Shown: piece by piece, positions 34,258-43,638 of the stretch | Position numbering within the stretch: the first letter of the stretch is position 1 | Layout: each line of letters starts with the position of its first letter | Assembly: GCA_964546015.1 (NCBI GenBank) | Contig: CAZJHO010000003.1 | Coordinates: 62,001 to 126,000 of the forward strand | Length of the DNA stretch: 64,000 nucleotides | DNA from: JAFGVL01 sp964546015 | GTDB lineage: Bacteria; Bacteroidota; Bacteroidia; Bacteroidales; Paludibacteraceae | Direction of reading: 5' to 3' | Notes under the pieces: model-generated | Database searches by the model: none | Seen by the model: the letters and a program-made list of their open reading frames with translations, nothing else | Told to the model about the DNA's origin: nothing | Translations under genes and position numbers: made by a program

Positions 34258-35703
34258 TTATATGCCTAAAATATTAGTTATTATAAATGGTGCACAACCA
34301 ATAAAGGCAATAAAAATAATTAATGTTACAGAAGCAATTCTTTCATGCCAAGTAGCATCAGTTAATGCTAAATGATGTTCGTCCTGCACGGGACCAAAAA
34401 TAATTTTACCCACCACACGCAAGATATATACAGCGGTAATCACAATAGAAGCACAAGCTAAAATTGTCAACACGCGATGGAAGGCATCGTCATGTTGGAA
34501 CGACCCTACAAAAATGGTCATCTCAGATACGAAACCACTCAAGCCCGGTAAACCGAGTGATGCCAAACCTGCGATAACCCAACAAATCGAAAGAAATGGC
34601 ATAATTTTCATTAATCCACCCATTTGATCTACCATACGCGTATGTGTGCGACCATAAATCATTCCGATTAATGCAAAAAACAAGGCTGTCATTAATCCAT
34701 GAGAAAGCATTTGCATAATGGCTCCTGTTGTTGCGGTTGTATTTAGCATCAGTAACGCGAAAAGAACCAATCCACAGTGACTTACAGAAGAATACGCGTT
34801 GATATATTTTAAATCTTTTTGAACAATAGCACCAAAAGCTCCGTAAACAACACTAATACCTGTCAAAATAAGGAAAAGAGTTGAGTAAGTTTGTGCAGCT
34901 TCGGGCATCAGTACGATGGCAACACGATAACAACCATAACCTCCCAATTTCATCAAAACACCTGCATGAAGCATCGATACAGCTGTCGGTGCAGAAGCGT
35001 GACCATCAGGCGACCAAGTATGGAATGGGAATAAAGCACCCAATACACCAAAACCCAAGAAAGTGAATGGAAAAAAGAAATTTTGTACTGATTCCGGAAT
35101 ATGAGTTTTGGCAATTTCAAGAATATTCATCGAATTTATACCCGAACCAAAATAAATTCCCAAAATTCCAAGTAATAGGAAAGCCGATCCTCCCATTAAC
35201 ATCAAAGTCAGTTTCATGGCAGAATATTCCTTGCGTCCTGTCCCCCAAAGCCCAATTAGCAAATACATTGGTATCAGAGCAACTTCATAGAATAGGAACA
35301 TGGCAAACATATCTACCGTGATGAAAAAACCAAACACCCCAATAGAAAGCAATAAAAACCAAAGGAAAAATTCTTTTACCTGATAATCTAAATTCCACGA
35401 AGCAAAAACGCCTGTAAAGACAATAATTGCGGAAAGGATAAGCATCGAAACAGAAATTCCATCAACTCCTAACGAGAATTTAATATTAAAAGCTTCATAC
35501 CATGTAATATCACTGGTAAACAACATTGGGGCATCGTTTACTGCTCTTTCTTGTATAAATAGGTACAATACCACAAATGAAAATATCAATAACAGGCTCG
35601 AACCTATTGCCATAAATATCTTTATCTGTTTGTCACTTTTAAGTAACACCACGCCGCCCATCATCAACAGCGGTATCAGTACGAAAAGAAATAAGAAATT
35701 CAT
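34258..35703 (-). CDS. nuoM: NADH-quinone oxidoreductase subunit M
   Basis: A 481-residue antiporter-like subunit. Hallmarks are FLFYEVALIPMYLLIGLWG (conserved Glu), LFPFHTWSPDGHASAPTAVSMLHAG, and YSSVSHCGLVLFAL. About 14 hydrophobic helices. It lies between nuoL (57 bp upstream) and nuoN in the standard order. Length and motifs are ordinary for a Bacteroidota complex I. Confidence 0.95.
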   Translation of the reverse strand: MNFLFLFVLIPLLMMGGVVLLKSDKQIKIFMAIGSSLLLIFSFVVLYLFIQERAVNDAPMLFTSDITWYEAFNIKFSLGVDGISVSMLILSAIIVFTGVFASWNLDYQVKEFFLWFLLLSIGVFGFFITVDMFAMFLFYEVALIPMYLLIGLWGTGRKEYSAMKLTLMLMGGSAFLLLGILGIYFGSGINSMNILEIAKTHIPESVQNFFFPFTFLGFGVLGALFPFHTWSPDGHASAPTAVSMLHAGVLMKLGGYGCYRVAIVLMPEAAQTYSTLFLILTGISVVYGAFGAIVQKDLKYINAYSSVSHCGLVLFALLMLNTTATTGAIMQMLSHGLMTALFFALIGMIYGRTHTRMVDQMGGLMKIMPFLSICWVIAGLASLGLPGLSGFVSEMTIFVGSFQHDDAFHRVLTILACASIVITAVYILRVVGKIIFGPVQDEHHLALTDATWHERIASVTLIIFIAFIGCAPFIITNILGI

Positions 35704-35760
35704 TTATTATGGTGGTTAATTATAATTGTTAATGTTAAAGAAATCTGATTTTAATACAAG

Positions 35761-37683
35761 TTAGATTGCCACAGCAATAACCAATGCTGCAATAACTAAA
35801 GCAGACAAAGCAAATACCCAAACATATTGTTGAAGGTTACCCGATTGCATATCTTTTATTTTACCTGAAGCAGTGTTAGTCCAACGAGCTTGGAAGTCCA
35901 TAAATCCATCAATCACTTTACGGTCGAACCATGCAATAGGGGTTGAAATACAATTGAAGATTATTTTTTTAGTAACAAAAAGGTATAATTCGTCGAAGTA
36001 AAATTTATTTTTTACAGCTACATAAAAACCGTTGAGCGCTATTGAAATTCTGTCCGGAATATCAGTTTGCTTTTTATACATTACCGTAGCAATTCCAATA
36101 CCTACAACGCCTATCAAAATACTTGGGATAGCAATTGCCCAATCAATATGAGCAACAAAAGAAGCACCGTCTGTAGTAATTAAACCGTGGAACGGAACAA
36201 ATCCGGTCACAAGGGTTAATAATCCTAAAAAAATAAGTGGAGCACTCATAGCTAAACCACCTTCGTGCGGAGTATGATGATAATGAGTTTCTTTCCCCCA
36301 GAAAATGCCATAATACAACCGGAACATATAAAATGCTGTTAACCCTGCCACTAGATATTGACAAACAAATAAAATTTTATCGTGATGGAATGCAGCTACC
36401 AAGATTTCGTCTTTACTAAAAAAGCCGGAGAATGGTGGAATTCCTGCAATAGACAAGCAAGCAATTAAAAAAGTAATATGTGTAATCGGTAAATATTTAC
36501 GCAAACCTCCCATATCGCCTATCTCGTTGCTATGAACAGCATGGATAACCGCACCGGCACCCAAAAATAACAAGGCTTTGAAGAACGCATGTGTAAACAA
36601 ATGGAACATAGATGCCATATACCCCAAACCATCATGTCCACCAAAACTTGAAACCCCCAATGCCACCATCATGTAAGCAATTTGCGAAATGGTAGAAAAT
36701 GCCAATACACGCTTAATATCTGTTTGCGTACATGCAACAACAGCAGCAAATAACGAAGTTGCAGCACCTACATAAGCTACTACTGTCAAAACATCAGGTG
36801 TAACGAAGAAATACAAAGGGAACAAACGAGCAACCAAATACACACCCGCTACGACCATCGTAGCTGCGTGAATAAGTGCCGAAACGGGGGTTGGTCCTTC
36901 CATTGCATCCGGTAACCAAATGTGTAACGGTAGCATAGCCGATTTTCCTGCACCCCCCATAAAAATAAGCAATGTAGCCCAACTTATTACCGAGAAGCCC
37001 ATAAATGTAGCACTTACAGGATTAGTGATAATAGAACCATTAGGATCCGTCAATGCACCGAAATCGAAAGTATTTGTGAAATATGATAGAATTAAAATAC
37101 CGATAAGGAAGCCCAAATCGGCAAAACGGGTAACAATAAATGCTTTTTTAGCTGCTTTTACAGCCGAAGGCTTAGTGTAATAGAATCCAATCAAAAGGAA
37201 TGATGAAACTCCCACCAATTCCCAAAAAATATACATTTGAAAAATGTTGGTTGCTAATACCAATCCAAGCATTGAGAAAGTGAACAACGAAAGGAAAGAA
37301 TAATAGCGTTGGAATCCCCTTTCTCCATGCATATAACCCAAACTGTAAATATGCACCATCAACGAAACTGTACTGATTACCACCAGCATCATGACTGAAA
37401 TCGGATCAAGCAAAATACCTAAATCAATATGTAAAGTGTCGTTGAACCGTAGCCATTCAACACTTTGAGAAAATTTTTGATAAACCTCACCTACTTTTCC
37501 AAAAATGAAAAAATAATCAAATGCTGTGTAATACGACAAAATCGCTACAATAGATAATCCGATAGTACCAATTGTTCCGGCAGTTTTATGAGAGAACTTA
37601 CTGTCAGCCAATCCTAATAACAAAAAATTAAAAACCGGAATGGCAAGAATTAAAATGGAAATTATTATAATATATGATTGCAT
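35761..37683 (-). CDS. nuoL: NADH-quinone oxidoreductase subunit L
   Basis: A 640-residue antiporter-like subunit with the long C-terminal lateral helix. Conserved FWELVGVSSFLLIGFYY, KSAMLPLHIWLPDAMEGPTPVSALIHAATMV and FSTISQIAYMMVALG are present. The final part (from about residue 540) carries the amphipathic helix and the anchoring segment. It is the terminal ion channel of the arm. It starts 4 bp after nuoK ends. Confidence 0.95.
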   Translation of the reverse strand: MQSYIIIISILILAIPVFNFLLLGLADSKFSHKTAGTIGTIGLSIVAILSYYTAFDYFFIFGKVGEVYQKFSQSVEWLRFNDTLHIDLGILLDPISVMMLVVISTVSLMVHIYSLGYMHGERGFQRYYSFLSLFTFSMLGLVLATNIFQMYIFWELVGVSSFLLIGFYYTKPSAVKAAKKAFIVTRFADLGFLIGILILSYFTNTFDFGALTDPNGSIITNPVSATFMGFSVISWATLLIFMGGAGKSAMLPLHIWLPDAMEGPTPVSALIHAATMVVAGVYLVARLFPLYFFVTPDVLTVVAYVGAATSLFAAVVACTQTDIKRVLAFSTISQIAYMMVALGVSSFGGHDGLGYMASMFHLFTHAFFKALLFLGAGAVIHAVHSNEIGDMGGLRKYLPITHITFLIACLSIAGIPPFSGFFSKDEILVAAFHHDKILFVCQYLVAGLTAFYMFRLYYGIFWGKETHYHHTPHEGGLAMSAPLIFLGLLTLVTGFVPFHGLITTDGASFVAHIDWAIAIPSILIGVVGIGIATVMYKKQTDIPDRISIALNGFYVAVKNKFYFDELYLFVTKKIIFNCISTPIAWFDRKVIDGFMDFQARWTNTASGKIKDMQSGNLQQYVWVFALSALVIAALVIAVAI

Positions 37684-37687
37684 GTTT

Positions 37688-37996
37688 TTAGTATTTTAAA
37701 TTCTTCACTTCGCTAGTAGTAATTTTCTTTCCATTACGGAACACATTAATAATAATTGCAATGGCAATAGCTGTTTCGGCGGCTGCAATACCTATGACAA
37801 ACAACGAAAAAAACATTCCCTCCATTTGCCCCGGAAATAAATATCGGTTGAACACCACAAAAGTGATATTTACTGCATTGAGCATCAATTCAAGAGACAT
37901 CAACACGGCAATCATATTGCGTCGAGTGATAAATCCGTAAACGCCAATAAAAAACAACAATGCGCTTACCACCAAATAACATTCCATTGGAACCAT
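37688..37996 (-). CDS. nuoK: NADH-quinone oxidoreductase subunit K
   Basis: A 102-residue three-helix subunit. The conserved glutamates lie in SLELMLNAVNITF and the AAAETAIAIAIIINVFR segment, both part of the proton path. Length is normal. Between it and nuoJ lies a 119-bp inverted-repeat element (38011-38129), an unusual interruption for this gene pair. Confidence 0.95.
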   Translation of the reverse strand: MVPMECYLVVSALLFFIGVYGFITRRNMIAVLMSLELMLNAVNITFVVFNRYLFPGQMEGMFFSLFVIGIAAAETAIAIAIIINVFRNGKKITTSEVKNLKY

Positions 37997-38010
37997 ATAT
38001 TCTATTATTC

Positions 38011-38129
38011 AGCCCCTAAATCCCCCGAGGGGACTTGACAGAGCGTTGTTAATTACATTAAATTCTCTTTAAAAAAATTGTTTTACTTTACCCTTTCGTA
38101 AAGTCCCCCTTCGGGGGATTTAGAGGGCT
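38011..38129. repeat. Inverted-repeat element between nuoK and nuoJ
   Basis: The left end (AGCCCCTAAATCCCCCGAGG..GGACTT, 38011-38036) and the right end (AAGTCCCCCTTCGGGGGATT..GGGCT, 38101-38129) are near-perfect reverse complements of about 26 bp. The 64-bp interior is AT rich and non-coding. The right end touches the nuoJ stop codon. Similar CCCTAAATCCCC repeats are frequent in Bacteroidota, so this may be a small non-autonomous element or a shared hairpin family. Confidence 0.75.
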
Positions 38130-38642
38130 TTATTTTTTCCTTGCAATTAAAATTCCTCCAATAATACAAGCCAGCAATAAAACACTGATAGCTTCAAAAG
38201 GCAATAAATAACCAAAGCGTTCGGTACCCATCAATGATTGTCCAATAGCGTGCATATCAATTTCAGAAGCTGCTACTTGCTTCGCATAAGGGTACTTTTG
38301 AGTCAATAGAATAAACGAACAAAATGCGGCACCAAAAACCGAAATAAGTAGTCCAACTACTTTACGCGATAGTTTGGTTTCAGGCATTTTCTCTCCAACT
38401 TGACTTGTAAGGAATATTGAAAACACAAACAACACCAAAATACCACCTACATATATTGATATTTGTACCGCTGCTAAAAAATGATAGTTGAGTAACAGAT
38501 AATAACCTCCTGTAGCAATCAATACAAAAAGCAAATAAGTAGCTGCTCGTAAAATTCGACGAGATACAACTGACATTATCCCACAGCCTAAAATGACAGC
38601 CGAGAGAATTCCGAATATTATTTGTGATGCTGTAATTTCCAT
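38130..38642 (-). CDS. nuoJ: NADH-quinone oxidoreductase subunit J
   Basis: A 170-residue subunit with about five helices. The early SRRILRAATYLLFVLIATGGYYLLLNYHFLAAVQISIYVGGILVLFVFSIF stretch is the conserved core of NuoJ. The short C-terminus ends in a last helix (EAISVLLLACIIGGILIARKK). Its stop codon lies at the border of the inverted-repeat element. It follows nuoI by 71 bp through a word-repeat spacer. Confidence 0.93.
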   Translation of the reverse strand: MEITASQIIFGILSAVILGCGIMSVVSRRILRAATYLLFVLIATGGYYLLLNYHFLAAVQISIYVGGILVLFVFSIFLTSQVGEKMPETKLSRKVVGLLISVFGAAFCSFILLTQKYPYAKQVAASEIDMHAIGQSLMGTERFGYLLPFEAISVLLLACIIGGILIARKK

Positions 38643-38644
38643 AA

Positions 38645-38715
38645 AATCATTTACTATTTATCAATTTAAATTTACAATGAACATTCAATAGTAAATTGTA
38701 AATTGTCTAATGGTC
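38645..38715. repeat. Word-repeat spacer between nuoI and nuoJ
   Basis: The left arm has TTTACTAT, TTATCAAT and TTAAATTTACAATG. The right arm has CAATAGTA, AATTGTA, AATTGTCT and AATGGTCA at 7-8 nt spacing. The arms are imperfect complements. The same words recur in the mce-mmdA spacer. Confidence 0.6.
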
Positions 38716-39205
38716 AATTTTCTTTTGTTTCTTTTACTTTTACTGCTAATTTTGAGTCTTCTTGATTCAATTGTTTTACCAATTTAGAGCGTGTAAATAC
38801 AGAATGTTCAAACCATTGTGACCATTCGATGGCATCTTGCGGACAGGTGCGAACGCATAAATCGCAAAAAATACAACTACCCAAATCGTAAAAATATTTA
38901 TCTAAAACCTTTTTTTGTTTACCTGTCTCTTCATCCGTTTCCATTTTTGAAATAATAGTAATCGTTCCATTTGGACAGTTCATTTGGCAAATACCACAAG
39001 CAGTACATTTATGTTCGTTAGCAGCATTATGAGGCATAACCAACTCACCACGAAAACGCTCGAACATTTCGTTTTTGCCACGATTCTCAGGATATTGTTC
39101 TGTAATTTTCGGACGGAAAAAGTTCATTATGGTAATTCTCATACCCTGAATCAAGTTCCAAATACCTAATAGTATGCTTTTTATATATTTAAAAAAACTC
39201 TTCAT
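38714..39205 (-). CDS. nuoI: NADH-quinone oxidoreductase subunit I
   Basis: A 163-residue 8Fe ferredoxin-like subunit of the peripheral arm. It holds two [4Fe-4S] motifs, CTACGICQMNC..P and CIFCDLCVRTCP, which carry clusters N6a and N6b. The N-terminal amphipathic helix contacts the membrane. It passes electrons to NuoB. With no NuoEFG in the operon, NuoI is close to the point where electrons must enter, as in ferredoxin-linked complexes. Confidence 0.95.
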   Translation of the reverse strand: MKSFFKYIKSILLGIWNLIQGMRITIMNFFRPKITEQYPENRGKNEMFERFRGELVMPHNAANEHKCTACGICQMNCPNGTITIISKMETDEETGKQKKVLDKYFYDLGSCIFCDLCVRTCPQDAIEWSQWFEHSVFTRSKLVKQLNQEDSKLAVKVKETKEN

Positions 39206-39420
39206 CGTTATTTCTGTTCAAAGATTCAAGGTTCAAAAATTCAAAAGATTGATTTCGAACAAGAATCTCTATTTTTTAATTATTGTATTTAGTTCCTTTA
39301 AAATCAGATTGTTTTAAATATTTAATAAAATTTGAAAGTGATTGACTACGAGATTCTCCATCGGAAGATGTCTCTTAACTAGTCTTTTAACTTGAAATCT
39401 AATGATTGAATTTTTGAACT
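39206..39420. repeat. Spacer between nuoH and nuoI with facing words
   Basis: A 215-bp gap. Near nuoI there is a tandem of TTCAAAGA, TTCAAGG, TTCAAAAA and TTCAAAAG (39216-39248). Near nuoH there is TTGAATTTTTGAACTTT (39405-39421) that could pair with it. Nothing else was recognised. Confidence 0.5.
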
Positions 39421-40527
39421 TTAGAGTATTGTCAAAACTGCCATTAGCAATAAATTCACAAAAGCAATCGGCATTAAAATTTTCCACTCGAACTTTAAAA
39501 GTTGGTCGATGCGTAAACGCGGAAAAGTCCAACGCACCCAAAGCGCAAAAAATACACACACTGCTACTTTACCAAAGAACCAAACTATTGATGGAATATA
39601 ATCCATCACATGGTTAAACGATTCCCAACCCGGAATATGCAACGGCATCCAACCTCCCAAAAACATAGTTGCAGCAATAGCAGCTACAATGAACATGTTC
39701 ATATATTCAGCCAAATAATAGAATCCGAAAGTAATACCTGAATATTCAGTATGATAACCGGCTGTTAATTCTGATTCAGCCTCAGGCAAGTCGAAAGGAC
39801 CACGGTTTGTTTCAGCATGTCCGGCAATCAAATAAATAACAAAAGCAATAAATGCCGGAATTGCTGCCCAACCGTGAAAAATATTCCACACCGTAGCTTG
39901 TTGTTCAACAATTTGTGAAAGTTGCATAGTACCGGAAAACACTACAATTGTCATCAACGCAATTGCAGCCGAAAGCTCGTAACTTACTAATTGTGCTCCC
40001 GAACGCATCGCTCCAATCAGCGTATATTTATTGTTGCTCGACCATCCTGCTAACAGTATACCGATAATCCCCAACGATGATACAGCCAATAAATAAAATA
40101 CTCCGATATTAAAATCGATAGCATGTAACCCTTTCCCAAATGGCAGTGCAGCAAATGCTAAGATTGACCCCATAATTACGAAAAACGGAGCAATGAAAAA
40201 TAAGAATTTGTCACTACGGTCGATATTAATAATTTCTTTCAACAAAATTTTAATCATGTCTGCCACCGTTTGTAATAAACCCCATTTTCCTACACGGTTA
40301 GGACCGATACGACATTGAAAGAAGGCACAAATTTTGCGTTCAACATAAATCAAAATCAACGCAAGTACTGCATACAAAGCCAAAAACAATACGCCAACAA
40401 CAACAAATTCGATTGCTAATACGCCCCAATGAGGCAGCACAGAATGCAACCAAGTGTCTATATCTGTCGTTATAATACTTGCATCGTAAAATAACGCTTT
40501 GAGGTAATAAAGAATTTTATCTAACAT
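39421..40527 (-). CDS. nuoH: NADH-quinone oxidoreductase subunit H
   Basis: A 368-residue membrane subunit at the quinone site. Typical segments are ERKICAFFQCRIGPNRVGKWGLLQTVAD, the acidic loop HAETNRGPFDLPEAESELTAGYHTEYSG, and the WMRWTFPRLR-like C-terminal ALWVRWTFPRLRIDQLLKFEWK. About eight helices. It lies downstream of nuoCD (42 bp) as usual. Confidence 0.95.
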   Translation of the reverse strand: MLDKILYYLKALFYDASIITTDIDTWLHSVLPHWGVLAIEFVVVGVLFLALYAVLALILIYVERKICAFFQCRIGPNRVGKWGLLQTVADMIKILLKEIINIDRSDKFLFFIAPFFVIMGSILAFAALPFGKGLHAIDFNIGVFYLLAVSSLGIIGILLAGWSSNNKYTLIGAMRSGAQLVSYELSAAIALMTIVVFSGTMQLSQIVEQQATVWNIFHGWAAIPAFIAFVIYLIAGHAETNRGPFDLPEAESELTAGYHTEYSGITFGFYYLAEYMNMFIVAAIAATMFLGGWMPLHIPGWESFNHVMDYIPSIVWFFGKVAVCVFFALWVRWTFPRLRIDQLLKFEWKILMPIAFVNLLLMAVLTIL

Positions 40528-40569
40528 TTATATCTAATTTTTAAAATGAAAATAAATTTCATTTTTGAA

Positions 40570-42201
40570 TTATCTGTCAATACAAGGGATTACATAATCT
40601 AAAGAAGCCCCAATCATAATTAAATCCGCTAACTTTTCATTAGTTACAGTCGGATTCAATGCTGCTACTAATGGAATACATGGCGAACGGAACTTTACAC
40701 GATATGGATTTTTGTCACCTGTGCTCGAAATATATACACCGAAATCACCACGGGCATTTTCCACGCGTTGGAAATAATCACCTTCAGGTAATTTGATGAT
40801 GGCTTTTGTTTTAGCACAATAATCGCCATCAGGCATACTATCAAGCAATTGTTCGATGATTTGAAGCGATTCTTCAATTTCGTCCAAACGAACGATATAA
40901 CGCTCGAAAGTTCCGCCTTCAGGACGAGTAACTTCATTGAATTTCACTTTATCATATGCCGCATAAGGGGTTATTTTACGCACATCATTGTGCCAACCAG
41001 AAGCGCGTCCGGCAGGACCGGTTACACCAATCGAAATAGCTTCTTCCTTACTTAAGAAACCGATATCGCGCATACGACCACGAGCAATCGGGTTATTAGT
41101 AAAGAGAATATGGTATTCTTTCAATATTTTGCGCATGTATGGAATAAATTCTCTGGTTTTTTTGATAAAATTAGGGTGAATATCTTTGCTCAAACCACCA
41201 ATAACCGAATAATTACACATTAAACGACCACCGCCTGATTCTTCAAAAATATCCATAATTTTCTCACGGTCGCGCATGCCATACACAAACGCTGTGATAG
41301 AACCCATATCCATACACATACAACCCCAACCGAGTAAGTGGGAAGCAATACGCGTTAATTCATCTAAAATCGTGCGGATATAATGCGCACGCTCAGGCAC
41401 TTCGAGTTCAAGAGCTTTTTCCACACAAAGACAAACGGCGTGGCGGTTCATTGTACCCGAAAGGTAATCTAAACGATCAGTCAAATGAAGTATTTGAGGA
41501 TAAGTGTATCCTTCACACATCTTTTCGATGCCACGGTGAATATAACCAAAATTAGGGTCAATTTTCTTTACTGTTTCACCATCCAACGATACACGCAAGT
41601 GTAAAACTCCGTGTGTAGCAGGGTGTTGAGGTCCTATATTTACTACATATTCTTGCTCACCAAATAATTGAAATGAACTACCAACCGTACCATCAGGAGT
41701 AAGGGTAAGCACCTGAGCAGTTTCCATATCGTCAATTGTCTGATTTTTGAGCGACAATGGATTAGAATTCAAATCATAATCTTTACGGAACGGATATCCT
41801 TCCCAATCGGCACGCAAGAACAAACGACGCATACCCGGATGTCCGATAAAACGGATACCAAAGAAATCAAATACTTCTCTTTCAGCTAAATTAGCTGATT
41901 CCCAAAGATCTGCTACCGAAAAAAGCTTAGGATTTTCTTTATCGGTTATCTTTGTTTTAAGTATTAACGGAAATTGATTATTGGCAGTAGAAAACAGGCG
42001 GTAAATAACACCTAACGACTCACCCCAATCCATTCCGATAAGGTCTTGCAAGTAATCGAATGCCAATTCGGCATCATTTTTCAGAATTTCAGCCACAGCA
42101 CGGAATTTATCCGAAGGAATAATAGCTGTAAGAATCGCATCATCACCCCAAATAGCTTCCGGAGCAATCGACATGATTTTATTTTTTATTATTTGATTCA
42201 T
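40570..42201 (-). CDS. nuoCD: Fused NADH-quinone oxidoreductase subunit C/D
   Basis: A 543-residue fusion. Residues about 1-150 are the NuoC (30-kDa) domain with YRLFSTANNQFPLILKTKI and EREVFDFFGIRFIGHPGMRRLFL. Residues about 180-543 are the NuoD (49-kDa) domain with NIGPQHPATHGVLHL, the quinone-site His and Tyr, and the C-terminal GDFGVYISS..YRVKFRSPC. The fusion occurs in many Bacteroidota and enterobacteria. A start at residue 10 is also possible. Confidence 0.95.
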   Translation of the reverse strand: MNQIIKNKIMSIAPEAIWGDDAILTAIIPSDKFRAVAEILKNDAELAFDYLQDLIGMDWGESLGVIYRLFSTANNQFPLILKTKITDKENPKLFSVADLWESANLAEREVFDFFGIRFIGHPGMRRLFLRADWEGYPFRKDYDLNSNPLSLKNQTIDDMETAQVLTLTPDGTVGSSFQLFGEQEYVVNIGPQHPATHGVLHLRVSLDGETVKKIDPNFGYIHRGIEKMCEGYTYPQILHLTDRLDYLSGTMNRHAVCLCVEKALELEVPERAHYIRTILDELTRIASHLLGWGCMCMDMGSITAFVYGMRDREKIMDIFEESGGGRLMCNYSVIGGLSKDIHPNFIKKTREFIPYMRKILKEYHILFTNNPIARGRMRDIGFLSKEEAISIGVTGPAGRASGWHNDVRKITPYAAYDKVKFNEVTRPEGGTFERYIVRLDEIEESLQIIEQLLDSMPDGDYCAKTKAIIKLPEGDYFQRVENARGDFGVYISSTGDKNPYRVKFRSPCIPLVAALNPTVTNEKLADLIMIGASLDYVIPCIDR

Positions 42202-42232
42202 CTTAATTTAGTTGTTCCGTAAGAAGTAAGAA

Positions 42233-42508
42233 TCAATTGGTAGCCCAACGCTTTAATGTAGGAAAGAAAATTTTCATTTGTGCAATAGCTTCCTCTTTGG
42301 TCAACTTTTGGTTGTTATCTTTATTAAACTCATCCAAAAATTGTACACAATGGTTAATCATTTCGTCCATTGTTATTTGTTGAGTAAATGAGCCATCTTT
42401 GTAACAGTAAACACAATAGTCTTGATTTTTACTGCCACCTTGATTTGTTCCGAATTGCTCTTCGGTTACCATGGGCATACCACAACTTTGACAGATTTTG
42501 TTATCCAT
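42233..42508 (-). CDS. Zinc-ribbon protein within the nuo operon
   Basis: A 91-residue small protein of the putative zinc-ribbon family. CxxC pairs are at the start (CQSCGMPM) and in YCVYCYKDG; a conserved helical C-terminus ends with FFPTLKRW. It is a common Bacteroidota family of unknown role. Its place between nuoB and nuoCD with short gaps (31 and 38 bp) means it is co-transcribed with complex I, so a role in assembly is conceivable but unproven. Confidence 0.8.
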   Translation of the reverse strand: MDNKICQSCGMPMVTEEQFGTNQGGSKNQDYCVYCYKDGSFTQQITMDEMINHCVQFLDEFNKDNNQKLTKEEAIAQMKIFFPTLKRWATN

Positions 42509-42546
42509 AGTTTTTTCTTTTATGTAGAAGAGAAAGCGTACTTATT

Positions 42547-43122
42547 TTAATGAATCACCGGTTTTTCAGGTAATTTAAAATAATTTTCCAATTTGATTTT
42601 TCGTTGTAATTGCATCATACCATATAATACGGCATCCGGACGCGGAGGGCAACCGGGAATATATACATCTACCGGAATAATTTCATCCACGCCATTTACT
42701 ATATTGTATCCATCTCTAAATGGTCCTCCTGAAACAGCACAACCACCCATGGCAATCACATATTTAGGTTCTGCCATTTGATCGTAAAGGCGTTTAAGTA
42801 CCGGTGCCATTTTTTGCACAATAGTTCCTGCTACAAAAACTACATCGGCTTGACGCGGACTGTTACGCGTAACCTCCCATCCGAAACGGGCAAAATCGGC
42901 ACGGGCTGCACCTACGCACATAAACTCAATACCACAACAACTGGTGGCAAAAGTCAATGGCCAAACCGAATTTGAACGACCCCAATTAATTAAATCACTT
43001 AATTTACCAATAACGATATTCACACCACTTTTGCGAAGTTCATCAACATATTTTTCTAAATACTCGTTATCGTTAAATTCTTCGTTGGGAATATTTTTAA
43101 TATGAATATTTTTTATTTCCAT
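42547..43122 (-). CDS. nuoB: NADH-quinone oxidoreductase subunit B
   Basis: A 191-residue iron-sulfur subunit holding cluster N2. The four ligands are in CCGIEFMC, VAMGGC-like IAMGGCAVSGG and PGCPPRPDA. The start at 43122 overlaps nuoA by 10 bp and has GGAAAGGAG just ahead; a second in-frame ATG 21 bp upstream would give 198 residues. Translational coupling with nuoA is likely. Confidence 0.95.
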   Translation of the reverse strand: MEIKNIHIKNIPNEEFNDNEYLEKYVDELRKSGVNIVIGKLSDLINWGRSNSVWPLTFATSCCGIEFMCVGAARADFARFGWEVTRNSPRQADVVFVAGTIVQKMAPVLKRLYDQMAEPKYVIAMGGCAVSGGPFRDGYNIVNGVDEIIPVDVYIPGCPPRPDAVLYGMMQLQRKIKLENYFKLPEKPVIH

Positions 43123-43463
43123 TCCAATGCTCCTTTCCTCCAAGCATAAGCAAGACCTAATGCCAAAATGACGATGAAAAACCCGACAGTAATTAATCCT
43201 TGTACACCTAAACTATGCATTGCCACAGCCCAAGGAAATAAAAAAACGGTTTCGACATCAAACATTAAAAACAAAATCGCAAAGAGGTAATAACCGACTT
43301 TGAATGGCAACCACGAGTTTCCACGAGTTGGAATACCACATTCATAAGGTTCTCCTTTTTGCGAATTAAATGATTTTGGTGCTACAAAATAGCCTATTAC
43401 CAAAGCTACTATTACCAGAAAAATAGCTGTGATAAATGCGACTAAAAAAAACGCTTCGTTCAT
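43113..43463 (-). CDS. nuoA: NADH-quinone oxidoreductase subunit A
   Basis: A 116-residue three-helix subunit and the first gene of the operon. The conserved loop YECGIPTRGNSWLPFKVGYYLFAILFLMFDVETVFLFPWA is intact, including the cysteine that changes accessibility in the active/deactive cycle of relatives. A -7 box TATCTTTG lies at 43520-43527. Confidence 0.95.
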   Translation of the reverse strand: MNEAFFLVAFITAIFLVIVALVIGYFVAPKSFNSQKGEPYECGIPTRGNSWLPFKVGYYLFAILFLMFDVETVFLFPWAVAMHSLGVQGLITVGFFIVILALGLAYAWRKGALEWK

Positions 43464-43519
43464 TTTATTTGGGTTACAAATATTTAATAAAATATTCTCT
43501 CATTTTTAACAAAACGGCA

Positions 43520-43554
43520 CAAAGATAGAATTTACCTTTTAAATTCTACCACAA
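43520..43554 (-). promoter_or_regulatory. Promoter of the nuo operon
   Basis: On the minus strand TTG (43552-43554), 24 bp and TATCTTTG (43520-43527), about 57 nt before nuoA. It is divergent from the tat promoter. Confidence 0.55.
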
Positions 43555-43572
43555 TTGTTGATAATTTTTTTA

Positions 43573-43602
43573 TTGAAACTTTAATCCATTTTGATACCTT
43601 TG
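43573..43602 (+). promoter_or_regulatory. Promoter of the tatA-tatC operon
   Basis: TTG at 43573-43575, 19 bp and TACCTTTG at 43595-43602, 36 nt before the tatA start codon. Confidence 0.6.
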
Positions 43603-43638
43603 TCTCATTCTAAAAACTAACCTTTAAATTTACTTATT

